A DNA stretch of 64,000 nt. It comes from Ruminococcus sp. GTDB taxonomy: Bacteria; Bacillota; Clostridia; Lachnospirales; Lachnospiraceae. Both the position numbers and the translations under genes were made by a program. Each line of letters begins with the position of its first letter. Position 1 is the first letter of the stretch. The notes beneath the pieces were generated by a model. The model searched no databases. It saw only the letters and a list, made by a program, of their open reading frames with translations, and was not told the DNA's origin. Of this stretch, positions 26,902-35,799 are shown piece after piece. The stretch lies in NCBI GenBank assembly GCA_013911065.1, contig JACERV010000019.1, forward strand, positions 36,803-100,802, given 5' to 3'.

Positions 26902-27284
26902 CAGACCATCTCCATAGCCTGTGCAGGAGCCTTGACCGGTGCGCTGTTTTTTACTTTGCCTACGGCGAAGCCGTTTTCCTGTTCCATTACCCGGCGTATC
27001 GGAATTCCAAGTCTGGACGCTTCCTCAATTTCGAGATACATCCCCGGTGAAATATGATCGCCGTAGCACCACAGCTCGTCGCAGCGGGATAGCATGGCCA
27101 GCCCCATATCCAGCCCAAGCTGACGCTGCTTTGGCTGATGTTCATCCAGAATTGAGGGATACAGCAAGTGGGGCGCAAAAAAAGCGTGCCCCTCATTCAT
27201 CACATGGCGACACGCTTTCTTGGCAAATTCCGTATTTCTTTCAACGTCCCCGGCATAAGGGGACGCTACATAGATTAATTTCAT
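26901..27284 (-). CDS. DUF4406 protein, nucleoside-deoxyribosyltransferase-like
   Basis: 127 residues with a Rossmann-like start (MKLIYVASPYAGDVERNTEFA), SRCDELWCYGDHISPGMYLE and EEASRLGIPI. This is the pattern of DUF4406, related to nucleoside 2-deoxyribosyltransferases and common in clostridial ICEs between VirB6-like and methyltransferase genes. The role in the element is not known. A GGAAAGG site precedes the start. Confidence 0.75.
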   Translation of the reverse strand: MKLIYVASPYAGDVERNTEFAKKACRHVMNEGHAFFAPHLLYPSILDEHQPKQRQLGLDMGLAMLSRCDELWCYGDHISPGMYLEIEEASRLGIPIRRVMEQENGFAVGKVKNSAPVKAPAQAMEMV

Positions 27285-27303
27285 AGGCTTTTCCTTTCTA
27301 AAG

Positions 27304-28209
27304 TTATTTCGGCGCTACCGCCTGTACCACGGTTCGAGTGGTATTCACAGCGGCCTGTGCGGTATAAACGGCAGACATCAGATTTGCCTTTGTGCTGGTA
27401 TCCAGGCCAAAAGCTCCGGCAATTCTCGGCACTTCACCGGCGGACAACATCAGTCCAAGCCCCAGCAAGGCATGGGTTCTCAGAACCATAAGCCCCGCGG
27501 CAAGGATGGTCGCCTGCAAAAAGGTTGTCAGGCACAGACCGATAATCTGCTTGCACCATTGGATAAATCCGTCAATGTAACCACGGGGAACAGAGAACAT
27601 ATACAAGCTGCCCACAGCAATCTGGATCAGCAAGATACCTCCCCGTTTTAAGTTAGAAAAGAACACTTTAATCACGGCATATCCCATCATGATAATCATA
27701 AAGAGCATCATGATAGGGCTTGTAATAGCGGATATCCCTCCAAAGATACCGGAACCCATGGCGCCGCCGATGTCCGGCGAAGCGCGAAGCTCTGTAATAA
27801 TGTTTCCGGCGAGGTCGCTGAAGCTGGTGCCATATCCGGTGATTCCCGCCGTGAGGCTGCTCTGGAGATTAACCGACAGCTTGAACAGCTCCACCGGCAG
27901 GATTGTAAAAAGAGACACCGCCATAAAACCTTTGAGGGCGTTTAAGGCGGTGTCCTTTATGCTGCCACGGCCGTGCTGGTATTCAATGCCGGTTTCAAAT
28001 ACCGAGACTACAAGTCCGGTTCCGTACAGCGCCCAAGCCAGATAAGAAAAAAACAATACGATGGACTGTACCCATTCCATGGAGAACAACTCCACACCCA
28101 TGTTTCCCATTTGTGCAAAAAAGTCGGCAAGAAAGCCAACCACCTGTCCGTAGAGCCATTCAATGATTTGATCCATGACGGTTCCCAGAACAAAATCCCA
28201 TATGAACAT
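27304..28209 (-). CDS. VirB6/TrbL-like conjugation membrane protein
   Basis: 301 residues with about six membrane segments and Gly-rich loops (GGAMGSGIFGGISAITSPIM). The N-terminal part (LYGQVVGFLADFFAQMGNMG) and the overall pattern match the VirB6-like proteins of clostridial ICEs, inner-membrane channel parts of type IV secretion. In related elements it lies next to the DUF3852 gene; here a plus-strand cassette of about 2.9 kb separates them. Confidence 0.75.
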   Translation of the reverse strand: MFIWDFVLGTVMDQIIEWLYGQVVGFLADFFAQMGNMGVELFSMEWVQSIVLFFSYLAWALYGTGLVVSVFETGIEYQHGRGSIKDTALNALKGFMAVSLFTILPVELFKLSVNLQSSLTAGITGYGTSFSDLAGNIITELRASPDIGGAMGSGIFGGISAITSPIMMLFMIIMMGYAVIKVFFSNLKRGGILLIQIAVGSLYMFSVPRGYIDGFIQWCKQIIGLCLTTFLQATILAAGLMVLRTHALLGLGLMLSAGEVPRIAGAFGLDTSTKANLMSAVYTAQAAVNTTRTVVQAVAPK

Positions 28210-28305
28210 TGTAAGTGATCATCTCCTTTCCGGAACTATTTATTTTGTTCCAACTATGCTATACTGAAACTAAAAATGAAATCATTTTTTCGAAGGGAAT
28301 ACAAT

Positions 28306-28993
28306 ATGATTTACACTATTTTAATATTAACCAGCTTTATTGCTGCCTTTGTATCAGGTGCTGCCGGTGGTAACCGCCTGCGTTGGAGCGGAGGTGGCCG
28401 TGCCGGTGCTGACACTTGCTCAACTGATCGGGAACTTCTCCCGCATGGCGTTCGGGTTTCGGCAAATCGACTGGAAGTCGGTCGGTCTGTTCTGCGTAAC
28501 GGCACTCCCGCTGGCTGCATTGGGTGCATTTGGCTTTTCTGTCCTCCCAAAGGATATCGTGACGCGCTGTATCGGCGGGGTTTTAATTCTTCTCGTCTTG
28601 ATTAAGGTCGTTAAAAAATTGGAATTTAAAAACGGCAAAAAGGCCATGCTGATCGGCGGTGCGGCTACCGGCCTCTTGTCTGGTCTTGCCGGAAGCGGCG
28701 GGCCAATCGGCGCAGCGGCCTTTCTGACGCTGGGCTTGCCGCCAGTTGCCTACATTGCCAGCGAGGCTACAACCGCCACTGCTATGCACATTCTCAAAAC
28801 CGTCATATATAGCAAGCTGGTTGGACTTGATATGCAGGCATTGCTGACAGGCCTTGCCATGGGCGCCGCTATGGTGATTGGAACCTTTGCGGCAAATCGC
28901 GTGATCAAGAAAATGGAGAAGGGAAAGTTTCAAAAGTATGTCGCCGTTCTGCTCTGCGTTGTTGGGGCATACATGCTTATATTCGGAGGATAA
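28306..28993 (+). pseudogene. TSUP/TauE-SafE-family transporter with frameshift deletion
   Basis: The ATG at 28306 opens a normal TSUP start (MIYTILILTSFIAAFVSGAA), but after SGAAG the reading frame is lost. The rest of the transporter resumes in another frame from LPVVTACVGAEVAVPVLT and runs to 28993 with typical segments (GLLSGLAGSGGPIGAAAF). The Gly-rich FGG-type stretch expected after AAG is missing. The joint is at CTGCCGG (28361-28367), a sequence that would occur on both sides of the missing piece, so slippage between short repeats is likely. TSUP proteins export or import sulfite-type or organic anions. Confidence 0.75.
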
Positions 28994-28996
28994 CGG

Positions 28997-29365
28997 ATGA
29001 ACTTGAAGGAGCGGGCCAAAAAGCTCAAAACAGATATCCCGGCAGTGTTTCTTGCCATGAAAAAGAAAGAGACGCCCGCCGCCGCAAAAATTGTCGCAGG
29101 GTTGACCATCGCTTACGCGCTGTCCCCAGTAGACATCATTCCGGATTTCATTCCGGTATTGGGCTATTTGGACGATGTGATTCTGCTGCCTTCCCTGGCG
29201 GCGCTTGCCATACGGCTGATTCCGGCGGAGGTCTTTGAGGAATGCCGAAAGGAAGCGGAGGGACTATGGGGCGAAGGAAAACCGAAAAAATGGTACTACG
29301 CCTTGCCGATTGCCCTGTTGTGGGTGCTAATCCTGTATTGGATTGTAAAAGCGATCTTCTTTTAA
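28997..29365 (+). CDS. YkvA-family (DUF1232) membrane protein
   Basis: 122 residues. The core YALSPVDIIPDFIPVLGYLDD is the DUF1232 signature, and a C-terminal membrane segment (YALPIALLWVLILYWIVKAI) follows. It starts 3 bases after the TSUP stop and is co-transcribed with it. The family's function is unknown; links to envelope stress are suggested for homologs. Confidence 0.85.
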   Translation: MNLKERAKKLKTDIPAVFLAMKKKETPAAAKIVAGLTIAYALSPVDIIPDFIPVLGYLDDVILLPSLAALAIRLIPAEVFEECRKEAEGLWGEGKPKKWYYALPIALLWVLILYWIVKAIFF

Positions 29366-29458
29366 TAAGCGGGTATGAGAAAACACGCCCTGATGTTGCG
29401 GTGGAATTGATCTGATTTCCAGTCCGGAAATGGTAAATGACACAATGAATACCATAGC

Positions 29459-29494
29459 AGCAGACCGACTCTTTAGGAGTCGATCTGCTTTTTA
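29459..29494 (+). terminator. Terminator of the TSUP-YkvA pair
   Basis: A 13-bp stem with one mismatch (AGCAGACCGACTC with GAGTCGATCTGCT) followed by TTTTTAG. The rest of 29366-29748 shows no gene. Confidence 0.75.
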
Positions 29495-29748
29495 GTTACA
29501 TTCCAAGTATTGTCCAGTCAATACTTGCATAAGGACAGTGGAAATTTGCGGCAACATATGGTACGATAACTTTTAACAAGTATTTGAATTGCTAATTATT
29601 TATAATCTGTACAGTAATTAAAGGCATCCGTAAACTCCTGCTGCAGCCAAATTACGGAGATTATCGGCAAGCACTTTATCTCATATGTGCAACTTATATC
29701 AGGTAATTGTCTGTGAGAATTGATATACTGGAGAAAGGAGTGAAGCAA

Positions 29749-30090
29749 ATGTCTGTTCAAACAATAGAAACAATGGCAAAGTGGGTAGAAAATAACATAA
29801 CAGAAAGCCCAAGCCTGCAAGATATGTCATCATATGTTGGTTATTCACCGTATTACTGCTCTACAAAGTTTCGGGAGCACATGGGTATGACATATAAACA
29901 ATTTCTTGCCCAATGTAAATTAAAAGCTGCTGCTAATGATCTTTGCATAACCAATGACAGAATAACCGATATTGCTTTTCGATATGGGTACTCGTCATCT
30001 GAAGCGTTTGCAAGAGCTTTTTCACAAGCGTTTCAATGCTCGCCACGCCAATATCGGAAAACTTCCGGTGTTTCTCTTAGCTCACCTTAG
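29749..30090 (+). CDS. AraC-type DNA-binding protein (HTH only)
   Basis: 113 residues, consisting solely of two AraC helix-turn-helix units: MAKWVENNITESPSLQDMSS, YVGYSPYYCSTKFREHMG, and the signature region ITDIAFRYGYSSSEAFARAF with the ending CSPRQYRK. There is no sensor domain. The start at 29749 follows AAAGGAG; the longer frame lacks a site. SoxS/Rob-like short AraC proteins often control neighbouring genes, here perhaps the aminopeptidase gene. Confidence 0.85.
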   Translation: MSVQTIETMAKWVENNITESPSLQDMSSYVGYSPYYCSTKFREHMGMTYKQFLAQCKLKAAANDLCITNDRITDIAFRYGYSSSEAFARAFSQAFQCSPRQYRKTSGVSLSSP

Positions 30091-30139
30091 TCTATAGGGC
30101 GTATTGCTCCCTCCGAATTTGTAAATGCGAGGAGATAAA

Positions 30140-31015
30140 ATGTCTGACAAGTTTGGAAGAAATGATCTCTGCTGGTGTGGCAGCGGTCGAAAATATAAGA
30201 AATGTCATGGCCCTATTGATGAGCAAATTGAAATCTACCGCTTAAAGGGATATGAAGTGCCTTATCGAAAATTGCTTAAAACAAAACAACAGATTGAAGG
30301 TATTCGGGAAAGCAGCAAACGAAACATCGCTTTACTGGATTTCATTGCAAATTATGCGGTTGATGGAATCACCACGGAAGAGCTTGACCGGCTTATCTTC
30401 GAAAAAACCAAGGAACTGGGAGGCGTTCCAGCAACACTCAATTTTGACGGATACCCTAAGAGCGTGTGTATCTCAATTAATGATGTTGTATGTCATGGTA
30501 TCCCCTCTGATCGTATATTCCTGCGAAACGGCGATATTGTAAATATTGATGTGTCTACAATTTATAACGGATTTTTTTCAGATTCTTCACGCATGTTTTG
30601 CATTGGTGCTGTTTCCGCTGAGAAACAAAAACTGGTTGATGTTGCGAAAGAGTGTGTGGAGCTGGGCATTGAACAGGTAAAACCGTGGGGATTTCTTGGT
30701 GATGTTGGGCAAGCTGTTCAAGACCATGCAAGGGAAAATGGATATTCTGTCGTTCGAGAAATCGGAGGCCACGGTATTGGTCTACAATTTCATGAAGATC
30801 CTTGGGTCGGTTATGTGACAAAGCAAGGAACAGGAATGCTCTTAGTCCCAGGACTTGTTTTTACTGTAGAGCCTATGATAAATATGGGAAAATCCAATAT
30901 AGTAACAGATAAATGCGATAATTGGACTATTCGCACTGCTGATGGGAAGCCTTCTGCGCAATGGGAAAAACAGGTGTTAGTAACCGAAACTGGTTATGAG
31001 GTGTTGGCATATTAA
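30140..31015 (+). CDS. Methionine aminopeptidase with N-terminal SEC-C zinc motif
   Basis: 291 residues. The N-terminus has a SEC-C-type zinc site (NDLCWCGSGRKYKKCHG), followed by a type I aminopeptidase fold. Metal ligands are recognisable in NIDVSTIYNGFFSDSSR (two Asp), GGHGIGLQFHEDP (His), FTVEPMI (Glu) and WEKQVLVTE (Glu). It removes initiator methionine from new proteins. A second copy inside a mobile region, beside an AraC gene, suggests an accessory or inhibitor-insensitive form. The ATG at 30140 has a GAGGAG site. Confidence 0.9.
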   Translation: MSDKFGRNDLCWCGSGRKYKKCHGPIDEQIEIYRLKGYEVPYRKLLKTKQQIEGIRESSKRNIALLDFIANYAVDGITTEELDRLIFEKTKELGGVPATLNFDGYPKSVCISINDVVCHGIPSDRIFLRNGDIVNIDVSTIYNGFFSDSSRMFCIGAVSAEKQKLVDVAKECVELGIEQVKPWGFLGDVGQAVQDHARENGYSVVREIGGHGIGLQFHEDPWVGYVTKQGTGMLLVPGLVFTVEPMINMGKSNIVTDKCDNWTIRTADGKPSAQWEKQVLVTETGYEVLAY

Positions 31016-31113
31016 TGAACAGTTAGGAATAACCAGAATTTCTTATTATGAGCATAATGAGAACCTAAATGAGCAGACCCAGCTCCTTGCAGAACTGGAC
31101 CTACTCATTATTA

Positions 31114-31455
31114 CTACATGCCAAGAATAGTCCAAATATAGAGCGGAGCCGTCAGCGTGAACACAAGGCAGGCGAACAGAATAGCCGGTGCGGCCCATTC
31201 GAACTGACCATGCTTCCGATAATCAAAATACGCCATCCCCAATTTGGCAAAGAAGAACACTGCCAAAATGAGGTCAATGGCGGGAAACACCACGTTGTTG
31301 ACAACCGTCTTGATCTGACCGGAGGCGTCCCGCCAAGTACCCTCAATAGCCCCTGCCACATCCCCGGTCGGAGCGGCGTATGCTGTCGTACTAAACGCAA
31401 AGGCTACCATGAGGGCAAAAGTCAAAACAAGAGCTGTTTTCTTGTATTTCTTCAT
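31114..31455 (-). CDS. DUF3852-type ICE membrane protein
   Basis: 113 residues: signal peptide (ALVLTFALMVAFAFSTTAYA), then two membrane segments (VVFPAIDLILAVFFFAKLGM and PAILFACLVFTLTAPLYIW) with a DYRKHGQFEW linker. Size and layout resemble VirB2/TrbC-type pilin or DUF3852 proteins of clostridial ICEs. The start is the ATG at 31455 after AAAGGTGG. Confidence 0.65.
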   Translation of the reverse strand: MKKYKKTALVLTFALMVAFAFSTTAYAAPTGDVAGAIEGTWRDASGQIKTVVNNVVFPAIDLILAVFFFAKLGMAYFDYRKHGQFEWAAPAILFACLVFTLTAPLYIWTILGM

Positions 31456-31529
31456 AAAGACCACCTTTCCAAAGTTAAGAAAAGACCGCAGAAATACTTC
31501 TGCAGCCTTGCTCTTTTTCTGATATTTTA

Positions 31530-33215
31530 TTAAGGATTGAGGGGGGCGACATGCCAGTCGCTCCACAAATTCCCGCGAATTGTAAGGGAGTCAGTGAGGT
31601 TGGCGGACAGCATCCCATCCGGCGTCCACCCATCAATGAGCCAAGTGTTAACGGTATAGGCTCCATCAGGCATCCAAATCGGGCTGAAATGAGTGCGATT
31701 TTTGTAAGTGGAATAAGGATTACGTTGAAATTCAAACCGCCCCGAACCCATACGTTCTAAAAGCCGCCAGTAGGTTTCATAACCAAACTCCGGGAAGTAG
31801 CTGACCGCATTCTGCGGCTGAGTAACTGCTGAGCTTTGGTTGGAGCTGACACTTCCGATAACTGTCTGATTGATGCCGTATCCTGATTTCATTGTCCTTC
31901 CGCTGGCAGTAGGGTTACGGTTGTCACACTTGATGCTCATGGCAGCGGTCAGACTGGCGCTGTAGCGATCCAGGTCAAATTCCCACCATCCGTGATCGCA
32001 CCAATATCCATCTTCATCATCCCCATGCCATACCCAGTACTCTTGCCACCACGGCCGCCAAACACTCCAATTTGCCGTGCTTTTTATCGCTCTGTTCGGA
32101 ACAGCGGCGATACGGTAGCTGTCGTTGCGGTCATCGGCTACGGGATTAGGCGGAGAATTTTTGTCAAGATCAACGATTTTTACATTGAGGGTGGTTTTGG
32201 CGGTGCTTCCGGGACCGGATACCGTCACATGGATTGTCAATGTCTGCTCAGTATCCGGGGTTTTCCATTTTACCCACGCAAGCTGACTGTCTCCTTCAGG
32301 ATAATAAACATTACCCACGTTGTAGGTTCGCCCACCGATATTAAAGCTGACACGGGTGGGCCTGTCGGGGTCGGATTGACCGCCGCTGACTCTGATTGCC
32401 GTAATGACATCCGTATTCACACGGTACTCATAATAGTAGGCGTCAATCTGAGGTTCCTCCGGCCTTTCTGTAAAACGGACAATGCCAAGCCCAAGGCTGG
32501 ACTTGATGTCCGCATTAGAAGCGGCGCTTGTCCTGCTTCCTCCCCATGCGGGATAACCGAGATCACTTACTTCAAGAAACATGGCGAGGGGCAAATTCTT
32601 ATGAGTAAGGGACACCATACGCCGCCTTAAAAGGCCGCTTGTCTGCTCATCGTAGAGAGCAGCTTCGGTAGCGGTGGTGGCAATCATAACACCTTCAAAT
32701 TTGTAGTAGGCGATGGGTTCCAAAAGAATTTTATACTCTCCGCCGATGAGGATGTCATAATCCATGCCTGTGTGATTGGCAATCATCTGTACGATGTATT
32801 CTGAACAAAAGTATTTCTTGATTGCTTCAATATTGTTGCTACCATTGGTGCTGATAATTTGCGGCATAGCCTGTGGCGGATTAATATATTGGTATTTACT
32901 TGTCATGGCCGTCAAAGCACTCCCTGCATTATATTGCAGCTTGCTTGTCTTTCCAAAATGCACTTTAATATTATTGGGGGATTTGTTTGTTAAATCGATA
33001 GGAGTTGTCACAACAGTATGATCACTTGCTCGAACCACAGTAATGCGAACGCCTTCGTTACCGGGGCTCCATGTGTTTGTGCTGGTTCCGCTGCCCATCC
33101 CGCCTCCGCCGCCGTCAATGTTTCCACTGCCGCCTGTATCTGCAAAAGCATTTATGGGAAAAAGCATGGACAGTGTCAGCAGTAGTATGAATGTGATTCT
33201 AATTACTTTTTTCAT
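31530..33215 (-). CDS. Large secreted protein of the ICE, function unknown
   Basis: 561 residues with a clear signal peptide (VIRITFILLLTLSMLFPINA) and a Gly-rich linker right after cleavage (GGSGNIDGGGGGMGSG). The rest is beta-rich with many aromatic residues (WSVWRPWWQEYWVWHG). It has no anchor motif that I can see. Its place beside the Tad-type pseudopilin genes suggests a surface or pilus-associated role. I do not recognise the fold. Confidence 0.7.
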   Translation of the reverse strand: MKKVIRITFILLLTLSMLFPINAFADTGGSGNIDGGGGGMGSGTSTNTWSPGNEGVRITVVRASDHTVVTTPIDLTNKSPNNIKVHFGKTSKLQYNAGSALTAMTSKYQYINPPQAMPQIISTNGSNNIEAIKKYFCSEYIVQMIANHTGMDYDILIGGEYKILLEPIAYYKFEGVMIATTATEAALYDEQTSGLLRRRMVSLTHKNLPLAMFLEVSDLGYPAWGGSRTSAASNADIKSSLGLGIVRFTERPEEPQIDAYYYEYRVNTDVITAIRVSGGQSDPDRPTRVSFNIGGRTYNVGNVYYPEGDSQLAWVKWKTPDTEQTLTIHVTVSGPGSTAKTTLNVKIVDLDKNSPPNPVADDRNDSYRIAAVPNRAIKSTANWSVWRPWWQEYWVWHGDDEDGYWCDHGWWEFDLDRYSASLTAAMSIKCDNRNPTASGRTMKSGYGINQTVIGSVSSNQSSAVTQPQNAVSYFPEFGYETYWRLLERMGSGRFEFQRNPYSTYKNRTHFSPIWMPDGAYTVNTWLIDGWTPDGMLSANLTDSLTIRGNLWSDWHVAPLNP

Positions 33216-33283
33216 CCTGTCCTCCTGTTTTTCAAAAATTGAGGCACGGTAACTTTCAACCGTGCCTTTTAGATCTCTGCTAT

Positions 33284-33844
33284 TCAGTCCATTGTACCAA
33301 CTTGCTTATTGATATCGCCATCGCTTTTACCAACGGTACCCTGTCCACCACCGCCTTGATCATTAATCCATCCAAAACCCGGCACGTAGATTTTACCGTC
33401 CTTGGTATCGCCGCCATGCGGCTGGCCGCCGCTTTTTGGAGTAGTCTTGGGCTTTTCCACTTTATCATGGTCGACAGGCTTATCCTGTTCCGTAACTTCA
33501 TCGCCGTTGGGCTTCTGTTCAGGATTTTTGAGCTGTTCCTCGGTATATTCCGGCTTGGATACATCACCCTGGATAGTCTGCTCGGTACCACTGGAAACCG
33601 CACCATTGTCGGTGCTTGTCGGCTGGGTGGTGTCAGAAGGGGCTATGGTGACATCTTTTTCTTTCTCTGTATTTTGCGGAACCTTCGGGTCTACTGTCAC
33701 ATTGCTCACATCGGAGCTTTGAGGTGGGAGCGGATTGTCCACCGGTTTTGGAATTTTGAACTGCTGCCCAATCAGTACCACCAATACTGCACAGATGGCG
33801 AGACAGCCGATGACAGTCAGCCATTTCTTCATTTTATTATTCAT
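33284..33844 (-). CDS. Membrane-anchored low-complexity protein (DUF6550-like)
   Basis: 186 residues: an N-terminal membrane anchor (WLTVIGCLAICAVLVVLIGQ), then about 120 residues rich in P, T, K, E and Q, and a conserved-looking tail (DGKIYVPGFGWINDQGGG). It is likely an extracytoplasmic spacer with a small folded end. Such proteins accompany this ICE type. Confidence 0.65.
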   Translation of the reverse strand: MNNKMKKWLTVIGCLAICAVLVVLIGQQFKIPKPVDNPLPPQSSDVSNVTVDPKVPQNTEKEKDVTIAPSDTTQPTSTDNGAVSSGTEQTIQGDVSKPEYTEEQLKNPEQKPNGDEVTEQDKPVDHDKVEKPKTTPKSGGQPHGGDTKDGKIYVPGFGWINDQGGGGQGTVGKSDGDINKQVGTMD

Positions 33845-33951
33845 AAGAGTGTCCTCCTATTTGTAAAATTTTGAGATTTACCTTGTTAAGTCACACCCTA
33901 CCACGAACTTTTCAAAAAGTCTATCCTTACAAAATAGACTTTCACAAAAAA

Positions 33952-34497
33952 TTAAAATCTCGGCGTATACCCGGCACTGGTCTTGACTTTGATACGCATA
34001 GGCGGCAGCAGTTTTCCTCCAAAGGATACCGGAACCTCCAGCATGATGGTGCTGTCAGCTTTAAAGCGGGCAGAGACTTGGTCACTTGATGCGAAAGGAG
34101 CATTTCGAATATCCACATCCAGATTCCATATTTTAAATTCCAGCTTTCCGTCAGAAGTGCGTTTTTCATGATAGCCGCCACTGTAGGAAAGACCGAGGAT
34201 ACCGTCCAGCCTGTTATATATATCGCCGTAATCGAGACTTTCTTCAAAATCCTCCGCAATGGGCTGGTAGGCTCCGCTGTAGCCTTCCCGCACACCGTGG
34301 TACACATCGTCATAGTTGTCGTTGACGGTGGAGATGACGGCAGCCTGTAATGCATCCCGCACACCCTGTGCAACAATCATAAGCCGGAAATATTCCGAAA
34401 TGCCGGTAAAGACAATCAAGAGCGACAGGGTTATGGCAATGATGAGCGGAAAGCCTGATCCGTTTTTATCTTTAAAGATACGCTTGGTTTTTTCCAT
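33952..34497 (-). CDS. TadE/F-like pseudopilin
   Basis: 181 residues. The N-terminus has a basic region, a prepilin-like junction (KNGSGFPL) and one hydrophobic helix (IIAITLSLLIVFTGISEYF), followed by a soluble domain. This fits minor pilins of Tad systems. I take the ATG at 34497 after GTAGGTGATG. It is followed downstream by the DUF6550-like gene and preceded by the DUF4320-type pseudopilin. Confidence 0.65.
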   Translation of the reverse strand: MEKTKRIFKDKNGSGFPLIIAITLSLLIVFTGISEYFRLMIVAQGVRDALQAAVISTVNDNYDDVYHGVREGYSGAYQPIAEDFEESLDYGDIYNRLDGILGLSYSGGYHEKRTSDGKLEFKIWNLDVDIRNAPFASSDQVSARFKADSTIMLEVPVSFGGKLLPPMRIKVKTSAGYTPRF

Positions 34498-34505
34498 CTC
34501 ATCAC

Positions 34506-34901
34506 CTACTTCCAATAGACTTCCGATTTTCCTGCGGCATCAGCCCTGAGCGTTATCGGGAAGGAGCCGAATCCTCCGAACAGTCCGATATTAGTCTGAT
34601 AGGTGACCGTTACCGTGACTTCCTCGTTGAGCTGAATCCTTCCGGTTTTCGACCATGCCACTGTAGGGCTCAGACCGGTCTTTTCCCGTAGATACTGTTC
34701 ACGGCGTTCGGTTTCACTGCCGACCTGGCCGGAAATTTCCGCTTCTCGAATGAGCTCTGCGGCAAAGGTGTCAATCTGCTGCTTTTGAATGTAGACAGGA
34801 AACACATTCACGGCAAGGGCGATGACCAGCATAGCACATAAAACCAGCACCGCTACATCGATATATCCCTCGCCATTCTTACTTTTCAGGATTTTCAGCA
34901 C
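34506..34901 (-). CDS. DUF4320-type pseudopilin
   Basis: 131 residues starting LKILKSKNGEGYIDVAVLVL: a basic leader, a GEGYID junction shared with the two pilin-like proteins of this locus, and a single hydrophobic helix. The soluble remainder (EEVTVTVTYQTNIGLFGGFG) is small. The prepilin peptidase at 39916 would be the natural processing enzyme. It belongs to the Tad gene block. Confidence 0.7.
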   Translation of the reverse strand: MLKILKSKNGEGYIDVAVLVLCAMLVIALAVNVFPVYIQKQQIDTFAAELIREAEISGQVGSETERREQYLREKTGLSPTVAWSKTGRIQLNEEVTVTVTYQTNIGLFGGFGSFPITLRADAAGKSEVYWK

Positions 34902-34916
34902 GTGGTCACCTCCAAC

Positions 34917-35789
34917 TTAAAACATTCCGCCGAGGGATGTGATGATTTCATAGACGATAATCGCCATGTAGGTCATGATGAAGCACATGAGCATGGCAAA
35001 AGAGAACACACGGATTTTCGGCGGAATTTTCATAGCCTGTGATTTCAGACGTTGGAGCTCTAACTGCTTCATATCGTGCGAAAGCATCTGAAAGTACATC
35101 ACTCCATCATCCCCGCGAAGTACACCGATCAGCCCCCTTGTAATATCCGAGAGCATTGGCGAATTAAACCTTGCTTCAAAGCGGGTCAGAGCCGCTTCGT
35201 AGCTGGAGGAACGCATGTCTGCCGTAAGAATATCAAGCTCTGCCGCAAAGTCCTCGCCTGCATTTCTTTTGAAATTTTCCAATATGGACAGCACATCCCG
35301 GCTGGCTTTCAGTTCCTGGGTGATGGTTGCAACAAAGCGTGGCAGTTCCTGCTCGATTTTACCTCGCTTGGCCGCCAGAGCTTCATCTGCCTTACGGATT
35401 TCCTTGAAGTAGAACAGTATGGCAGTAAAAAGCACAATGGGGACCAGCAGCGGCAGGACGATAAGGCATGGAATGATGCAAAGCGCAATACTCATCGCCT
35501 TGACAATTGCCATTGCCATAAACAGTTCTGGTGAGTCGAAAAATCCTGCTGCCGACAGGACATTTGCCATTCGGCTTTTTTTATATTCATCCATACGGAT
35601 GTAGTGGCATAGCCGGATAGCTGCATTGCGCAGCAGCATATCGATGGTTTTGGGCTTCTCCTTAGTCTGCTTTCCTGACGACAGAATCGCCTTTTGGGTG
35701 GCGAGAGTGGGCAGCCGCAGCAGATCGGCGGCAATGAAAAAGAGCCCCGCCGACAGGAGGACTCCAAATAGAAAGAGATAGATTGTCAT
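34917..35789 (-). CDS. TadC-like pilus inner-membrane protein
   Basis: 290 residues with membrane segments at the N-terminus, the centre and the C-terminus, and a type II secretion F-type domain between (QELPRFVATITQELKASRDV, MPMLSD-like region NSPMLSDITRGLIGVLRGDD). TadB and TadC form the membrane platform of Tad pili. It follows TadB by 10 bases. Confidence 0.8.
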   Translation of the reverse strand: MTIYLFLFGVLLSAGLFFIAADLLRLPTLATQKAILSSGKQTKEKPKTIDMLLRNAAIRLCHYIRMDEYKKSRMANVLSAAGFFDSPELFMAMAIVKAMSIALCIIPCLIVLPLLVPIVLFTAILFYFKEIRKADEALAAKRGKIEQELPRFVATITQELKASRDVLSILENFKRNAGEDFAAELDILTADMRSSSYEAALTRFEARFNSPMLSDITRGLIGVLRGDDGVMYFQMLSHDMKQLELQRLKSQAMKIPPKIRVFSFAMLMCFIMTYMAIIVYEIITSLGGMF

Positions 35790-35799
35790 AGGCGTCCTC

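Noticed and set aside
31017..31130. Short plus frame after the aminopeptidase gene (SYYEHNENLNEQTQLL)
   Set aside because: It has no start codon or ribosome site and its end overlaps the DUF3852 gene; too short to call even as a remnant.
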